A stretch of 64,000 nt of DNA, from NCBI RefSeq assembly GCF_030272615.1, contig NC_081409.1, positions 615,644,755 to 615,708,754 of the forward strand. Reading direction: 5' to 3'. A program made the translations under genes and the position numbers. Origin of the DNA: Cryptomeria japonica. Lineage: Eukaryota; Streptophyta; Pinopsida; Cupressales; Cupressaceae. How positions within the stretch are numbered: the first letter of the stretch is position 1; the number at the start of each line of letters is the position of its first letter. Positions 58,601 to 64,000 of this stretch are shown piece by piece. Under the pieces are notes generated by a model. It saw only the letters and a list, made by a program, of their open reading frames with translations. It searched no databases and was not told the origin of the DNA.

Positions 58601-60455
58601 GTGAACTCCGAGATCATTCCTGTGTTATGCGATGTTTATAGCGTACTTTGTTTTGTGTTTTAAATTATCTTGAATGGTTGTATTCTTGCAAAGTGTATGG
58701 TGGAAATTTAATGAATTCAAATTTAAGTGCATAACATTATTCATATGGATAAATGAAGTTATTTAAGTTTATAAAACGTTGTGAATTATGAATATGGAAA
58801 GGTATTTAAATATTGAAATTAAAGTTGTGGAAAAAGTAATTTGATAATGTAAATTTAAAATGTAATAGTGGGAAGAATCTTGCTAGAATACTTTATTCGA
58901 TTAACTTGCTATTAAGAATATAAATGGAATGAATGTAAAAAGGAAACAAAGTTAAAATCTATGTCACAATTCCTAGACTGAAATCTAAAGGATGAACATC
59001 ATATAAACATCTATCTTTTACCTTAGTGAATGAATTCTCGCCATGTTAATTATGCTTCATTGCATTGGATGATTTGTTAAGTTATTTCACGTTTTAATCT
59101 TAACATTAATCCTCACCAGATTAATTTGATAATTGGGTGAACTCAATTTAGATATCCATATTTTAATCCTTATAAAAGGAATCCCTCATGCTTGCTAAGA
59201 TTGAACTAGAATGGGAAACGTCATGTTAATTATGTTTCATTATATTGGATATAGTTGTTTGGTCAATTACGTTTAATCTTAACAAATTAACCTTACCGAA
59301 ATTTAACTTGATAATTGGTGAGACTCAACTAGTCCACCATAATTAAAACCCCAACAAATGAATTTCTTTATGATTGTTAAAGATGAACTGAAAAAGAAGG
59401 GATTCAATTAGTTGTTGATACATTAAATCTAATAAAAGAATCTCTCTCACATTATACTCATTTAACAATAAAAAAAAAAGTGATTTGCAACAAGATAATT
59501 GTAATTCAATCCTAATGGAAGAACAACTCTTGGAACTTATACTTTAATCTTGAAATGTTAGATATTATCTTGCTAACTATATCTTAAAGTTAAAGGTTGA
59601 ACTCATGTGGCTCTAATACATTTCCAACGTAATGATTTTTGCCATCTAGTAGTACTATTAAAACTCCAAATGAATTTCCATGGCTACTCATATTTTACCT
59701 TTCATAAAAGAACTTCAATTCATTAGTTGGCTACGCATGGAATCAAATAAAGGGACCTCACTCTGTTAATAGTAGATAATCCTTAAGGAACAAATTCTTC
59801 CTATTAACCATACCTTTTAATATTTAAAAAAAACTATATATCAAATGTGAGTGAATACTTTAGAATCAAATGATGGAATCCTTGTTTTACTAATCGTATT
59901 TTAACCCTAAACGAATGAATCTCATTAAGCATATTTATAGCATTAAAGGATGACGTCAAGGGTGGATGGTTATCTTAAAAAAAAAACCTACTGAAAGAAC
60001 CTCGTTATATTAAACGCTTGGAACCAATTGGAGACCTCTAAAAGAAAATTATGAATTTAAGTGCACTGAAATAAATAATCTACCAAAGGCCTCCTAACCA
60101 CCAAAGTAAATGAATGCTTCCTAAAAATTATAAGAGGTCAGACTGTCGAACACTTATATAATCAAGATCTATGCAATATCTCGTAAATAAGATATCCAGT
60201 TTAATGAATCTAATGACGCAAGTTGAGTTAGGTGTAAGGTTATGTAATCGCGTTGGGAAACCTCTTAGGATCTTTTAGCCTTCCGCTGTGTTATCTAGTT
60301 AGAGATAACTTTGAGATAACTTCAATCTATCTTAATAATGTAACTTTTCATTAACGCTCTTAATTATTATTAAAAAAAAAATAAATAAAAAATTTTACAC
60401 TCTAATTGAGTGTTTTTAACTTAAACCCTTAGGGGTTTCCTGGCGGGGCATTACA
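55687..60455 (+). repeat. 3' LTR of the LARD
   Basis: Copy of 47,149-51,918 with a few substitutions (for example near 58,653, 58,910, 59,790 and 59,882) and changed A, C and G run lengths. It is followed by the CTTTC duplication. Confidence 0.93.
57714..57805. repeat. Cluster of five palindromes in the 3' LTR
   Basis: Identical to 49,176-49,267, with no base changes that I can see across the five dyads. Confidence 0.95.
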
Positions 60456-60460
60456 CTTTC

Positions 60461-60960
60461 TCACCTTACCCCCTTCTTCTTTATCCTAGTTATTTCGTAA
60501 TCCGTATTTGTTAGTTTAGTTTACTTGTTCCCTACATTTTACTGCATTATACTCGCAATTGGAGTTTTATGTATGGGTTATGTACCTCATCCATATAGGA
60601 CGACATCGTGCAATGCTAGTGTCCCAGACCCGCGCGCTCGTCCTCAAGGCAAAGCTGTGTAAGAGTCTTGGGTTGCGGGTAGTTGCCCTAGTTTTTCAAT
60701 TGTATCCCCTGGCTCACCTTAGCGCCAATTTGAGTGAGGTATCAGAGGATGGATTTGTTCTCTAGGATTCATCATCCTCGAAGTAGCAAATTTCCTCTGC
60801 TATAGTTGTAACATTTTCTCTCTTTCTACCCACTCAAGGCCAAGTGCATTAACCAATTCTATTATATCCCATCCTACATTTACGTATTATCTTAACCTTC
60901 TATTTTTTGCATCAAATCTCTGGTCTAATCTAGGATATGAAAATGTTTTTCTCTATAAAT
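60461..60960. other. Spacer to the right of the LARD
   Basis: No gene recognised. The 68-codon frame at 60,559-60,765 has no domain. It continues the sequence interrupted at 47,143. Confidence 0.5.
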
Positions 60961-61247
60961 GATAATTTTTTTTTTTAATTTATCAGTAAATGGCCATAGT
61001 CAAGATAATCTAATATTAATAAAAGTAGAAAATACATAAAGTAGTAATAAAAGTCTAATAAAGTCTGATAATTAAACCCTAAGCTATAAACAAATTACAA
61101 AATTGCTTAGAGTCTTGAAGGGCTTGATATACCAAAACCAGACAACAAAATTGGAGGAGGCAATAAAATCCTTGAGTGAGACTATTATAAAGCTAATACT
61201 ATTTCCTCCTTACCAGCTCAAAATAAGATTTTGAACTAAAAATGTGA

Positions 61248-61778
61248 TCACCCACTTGTGGAAGAAGTACCTAGAAGGAGAGAAGGATCATCCCATGTGA
61301 GAATAACATGGATTTTCTTGCCCCATTCCAATGGCTTTGGTTTTGGAAAATATTCGATCACTTTCACTGGTTCACTTCCTCCACGAGCCATTATACCCTT
61401 TAACTCTTCCACCCAGACCAACAAATTATTGTCTGATGAAAATTTAGAGTAACCATGGAAATTTAGGAATTGTTTGATCCAATTATCATCTAGAATCTTT
61501 GTCTGCTTGAAAAGGGCCCATAGAAAATTGGCATTATGTTTTATGAGGAAGCTCCTAGCTTTAAAGCCTTTCTCATTCTCAAAATACAAAATTAGAAAGC
61601 TTGGAGGTGGTTTACCGTTTCTGATGGTCACATTGTAATCAATCGACAGAGGGATGGTCAGATTTTCATCTATGTTGCTAAGGACATTCCTGAGACCGCC
61701 CAATACATCCTCCTTAAAAACCTTTCTCCATAAAATCTTTTCTTTTTTATTAGAGGTCAAAATGAAGAAGGGTGGCAA
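61248..61778 (-). CDS. Open 176-codon frame in the LINE 3' region, unknown
   Basis: An uninterrupted minus-strand frame reading RKVFKEDVLGGLRNVLSNID, FLILYFENEKGFKARSFLIK, NFLWALFKQTKILDDNWIKQ, WVEELKGIMARGG and HVILTWDDPSLLLGTSS. It uses TTG, not ATG, at its upstream limit, just after a TAG, so it is probably the C-terminal part of a longer frame. It looks coding (balanced charged and hydrophobic residues) but I recognise no domain. It sits between the RT/RNase H part and the LINE tail, as do the decayed frames at 18,316-19,850. It may be a LINE accessory ORF or host sequence; I infer no function. Confidence 0.45.
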   Translation of the reverse strand: MPPFFILTSNKKEKILWRKVFKEDVLGGLRNVLSNIDENLTIPLSIDYNVTIRNGKPPPSFLILYFENEKGFKARSFLIKHNANFLWALFKQTKILDDNWIKQFLNFHGYSKFSSDNNLLVWVEELKGIMARGGSEPVKVIEYFPKPKPLEWGKKIHVILTWDDPSLLLGTSSTSG

Positions 61779-61835
61779 TGAAGATAGCTAGTATCTCCGT
61801 GTTGACCCTATATTTTTGGTTCATTCTTAAGAAGA

Positions 61836-62296
61836 TGTCGGCCAAGATTTGCTTCAATCAAAACAAACAGAGCTTAAACCGGAACTGTATTATGGCATAG
61901 AAGATGCTATCTTAGCAGTTCAAACTTCTGCGGATGGTTGTCTAGAATTTTATGTAGTTAGTGAGGCTCCTATTGTGATTGAGAAGTGTGCTCTAGGCTG
62001 TAAGCCTTCCTGCAAGTGCATGCCCATCATATATTGTAATATCTCTTCATATGACCAGTGGATTGATATTGTGGGTCACAAATCCCACCGTGGTTTTTCC
62101 TCATTGAGGTTTTCCACATATAAATCCGTGTGTTATGGTTCTTATTTATTTGTTTGTCTTATTAGTTGCTTTACTTCTTTCAATTATGTTTATACCGGTA
62201 TACCGATCGGTGTATGGATGTTTTATTAAGGCTAAAATCTACTATTCCGGTATAACATTGATTCACCCCCCCTCTCAGTGTTATTGGTTTCCAACA
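61836..62296 (+). mobile_element. Copia-like LTR, 3' part, inserted in LINE
   Basis: It ends GATTCACCCCCCCTCTCAGT, then GTTATTGGTTTCCAACA, an ending typical of plant copia LTRs. ATATTGTGGGTCACAAATCC and GGTTTTCCACATATAAAT occur about 200 bp upstream. It aligns over more than 400 bp with the reverse complement of 63,593-64,000. Its left edge is uncertain (TG at 61,800 or 61,836) and no target duplication could be matched to GAGGT on its right. The frame at 61,849-62,229 lies within the LTR and is not a gene. Confidence 0.7.
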
Positions 62297-63592
62297 GAGG
62301 TCCCCAGATTTCCTCTAGAAGCCACATCAAAATTCTGTTTGTGCCATCTAGCCTTCGAAGGGGACCATTCTACCTTCTTTCTTAAATTTGTTGTCTTTTC
62401 ACCCCCATCCCAACAAAGAGAGGAATTTTTAGACCATACCGATTAGCTATCATCTTTCTATCCCACCAAGAGAATTGATAATTTCTTGAAGATTGAGAGA
62501 AAAGACCACTGTTTACTGTCTCCACAATGACAACTTCCAATTTGTTAATTATGGTTTCCCATGGCAATTTCTCTCCTTTAAAATTTTTCCTATTCCTCTC
62601 CTTCTAGATCTCCCAAATCGTAATTGAAGGGGAGGATATCTATAGAGAATAGAATAGACAAAGATTACAAATTAGTCCAACTTTTGAAAAGACTCAAGAT
62701 ATCATTTGGCAAAGCAGAAAACCATCCTAATTTTGCACAAAGCCATTGCCAACACTTCAAAGCAAAGGGATAGGATAAAAGGATATGCTTAACAAATTCT
62801 TCCTCCATCTCACATAGGACACATTTTGAAGGCCTTGAGAACCCAATCTTTCTGAACCATTCTGTTGTTAGGATTCTTCCTTGTAATGCTGCCCATGCAA
62901 AATATCCAGCTTTAGGAAGACATCTTTTATCCCAACAAAGAGAAACATGGATCTCAATATTTTCAAAATGTTGCTTTTTGACTATTTCTTTATAACCATC
63001 CTTTGAGTTGTAATTCCTTGTATTTTCTCATAGCCAGATGATTGCACCTAAGATGGTTTTAATTACTAAAGATATATGCTTGAGGGTATCCTTAAGGGTC
63101 TTAATTTCCTCCTTATCTGTTGGTAATTCTTCAAATTTTTTCCATTCCCACCCTAAGGATAGATTTTCTGTATCTTTTTTAATATAGTCTTTAACAAAAA
63201 GACCCCATGTATTTTCAACAATATTTTTGATATTGATTTGACGCATTTCTAAGTTTAGAGACGAATAACCACCCCATGAGTCTGACCAAAACCTACCTTT
63301 GCCTCCATCCTTAATATCCCGGGAAATATTTTCTGAAATGAGATTTCTGTAGCTCAAGATAAAGTTCTAGATCCTTGAGCCTTTTGGGGGGTTGAGATTT
63401 TTGAAAATGCCTTCTTAACTCATATCATCCAAATATTTTCCTTTGAGAATTATGACCCATTTCTAGTTTGGATTGCTATAAATATTCTAGATTAACTTTG
63501 CTCCTAGAGCTTTATTCTGCCATAATTGATTTCTCAGACCAATCCCCCCATAAATTTTGGGTTTGCAAATTTTATCCCATGCTATTGTTAGA
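62297..63592 (-). pseudogene. LINE RT C-terminal part, zf-RVT and RNase H start
   Basis: Minus-strand product in order: AWDKICKPKIYGGIGLRNQL and NKALGAKLI (63,530-63,592), the block downstream of plant LINE reverse transcriptases; GRFWSDSWGG (63,028-63,357 frame); LPKAGYFAWAALQGRILTTE and KCVLCEMEEEFVKH (zf-RVT, about 62,749-62,930); then WHKQNFDVASRGNLGT (about 62,297-62,345), the first catalytic Asp region of RNase H. Stops and frameshifts are frequent. The last zinc ligand reads Tyr in HILLSYPF where relatives have Cys. RNase H is cut by the LTR ending at 62,296. Confidence 0.85.
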
Positions 63593-64000
63593 ATACAATG
63601 AACCCAATAACACTGAGAGGGGGGGGGGGGGGGTGAATCAATGTTCTACCGGTAACACAAGATTTTAACCTTTTATAACATACACATATAAACCGGTAAA
63701 TGAAGAAACATATAACATGAAGGAAATAAACCACCCACATGAATGAACACCATAACACACTGAATTTATATGTGGAAAACCTCAAAGAGGAAAAACCATG
63801 GTGGGATTTGTGACCCACAATATCAATTCACTGGCCATATGAAAGATATTACATAGCATGGGGGCCTGCACATGCAGGAAGGCACATTGCCTAGAGCACA
63901 CTACTCAACACAAAAGAGTCTCACTGACTACAAGCTTCTACTGAAATAAAACAGTATTGGTGAACTCACAAAATGCATCTGCAATGCCAAAAAGAGTTCC
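63593..64000 (-). mobile_element. Copia-like LTR on the minus strand, cut by window end
   Basis: On the minus strand it ends TGATTCACCCCCCC ... CTCTCAGTGTTATTGGGTTC ... TCTAACA at 63,593, right at the LINE frame. Same family as 61,836-62,296 but opposite orientation. The homopolymer is 16 G on the + strand (about 63,619-63,634) against about 7 C in the other copy. The 5' end lies beyond the window. Confidence 0.72.

Larger units (their letters stand above)
47149..60455 (+). mobile_element. Large non-coding LTR element (LARD) with 4.77-kb LTRs
   Basis: This 13.3-kb element has LTRs of 4,770 and 4,769 bp beginning TGTAATGCCC and ending GGGCATTACA (10-bp inverted termini). The 5-bp duplication CTTTC lies at 47,144-47,148 and 60,456-60,460. 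The PBS TGGTATCAGAGCCC starts 2 bp after the 5' LTR. A G-rich polypurine tract precedes the 3' LTR. The 3,768-bp interior has no gag or pol similarity that I can see. The LTRs differ by about a dozen or fewer substitutions plus homopolymer-length changes, so insertion is recent and needed enzymes from another element. Very long LTRs with TGTAATGCCC ends and a Met PBS resemble Tekay/Del chromoviruses; that placement is inference. Confidence 0.92.
60961..63592 (-). mobile_element. Minus-strand LINE remnant interrupted by an LTR
   Basis: Read on the minus strand, LINE coding sequence enters at 63,592 and runs to 62,297, where a + oriented LTR interrupts it. An ORF at 61,778-61,248 and a 3' end CATTTACTGATAAATTAAAA at about 60,966-60,990 follow. 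That tail matches the one of the + strand LINE at 20,160-20,180. The 5' part is beyond the LTR at 63,593-64,000. The C-terminal half of RNase H was not found on the far side of the LTR, so part is probably deleted. Confidence 0.75.

Overview
This looks like nuclear DNA of a seed plant. One calmodulin-binding protein 60 (CBP60) gene, a plant-specific family, is split by GT-AG introns, and almost everything else recognisable is plant retrotransposon. The low gene density, long AT-rich spacers, very large LTRs and old decayed elements lying beside a recent one would fit a gymnosperm or another large plant genome. That is inference; nothing here fixes the species.

Layout. 1-4,136: no gene, an (AT)n run and a purine-skewed minisatellite (about 2,170-2,865). 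4,142-7,556: a copia-type LTR element with both LTRs (1,018 bp each, TSD ATTAT) and almost no coding sequence. 7,557-7,770: a two-copy tandem repeat. 7,771-11,215: no gene recognised. 11,216-13,399: the last five exons of CBP60 on the + strand; the 5' exons were not found. 14,861-15,090: a four-copy tandem repeat. 15,327-20,180: a 5'-truncated LINE with a 16-bp TSD, its RNase H domain split by a 1,900-bp solo LTR (16,211-18,110, TSD CCATC). 20,197-29,287: AT-rich sequence with a probable PIF/Harbinger MITE (23,054-23,501) and a diverged LTR (from 25,450).

29,293-46,499: a complete but dead Ty3/gypsy element of the Tat type (TSD TTGAC). It carries decayed gag, protease, G-patch, RT, RNase H, a second (archaeal-type) RNase H and integrase. 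A decayed antisense plant-mobile-domain ORF sits in its 3' half, and arrays of a GCGC-centred motif lie in opposite orientations near its two LTRs.

47,149-60,455: a very young 13.3-kb non-coding element with 4.77-kb LTRs (TSD CTTTC), probably a LARD of a Tekay/Del-like chromovirus. Each LTR holds a run of five consecutive GCTACC/GGTAGC palindromes. 60,461-64,000: a minus-strand LINE into which two LTRs of one copia-like family have inserted in opposite orientations.

The only apparently functional protein gene is CBP60. LTR comparison by eye orders the insertions: LARD (about a dozen or fewer substitutions in 4.77 kb) is youngest, then the copia-type element (about 2.8%), then the Tat element (about 5%). 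The solo LTR is younger than the LINE it splits. The most unusual structures are the palindrome run in the LARD LTRs and the inverted motif arrays in the Tat element.
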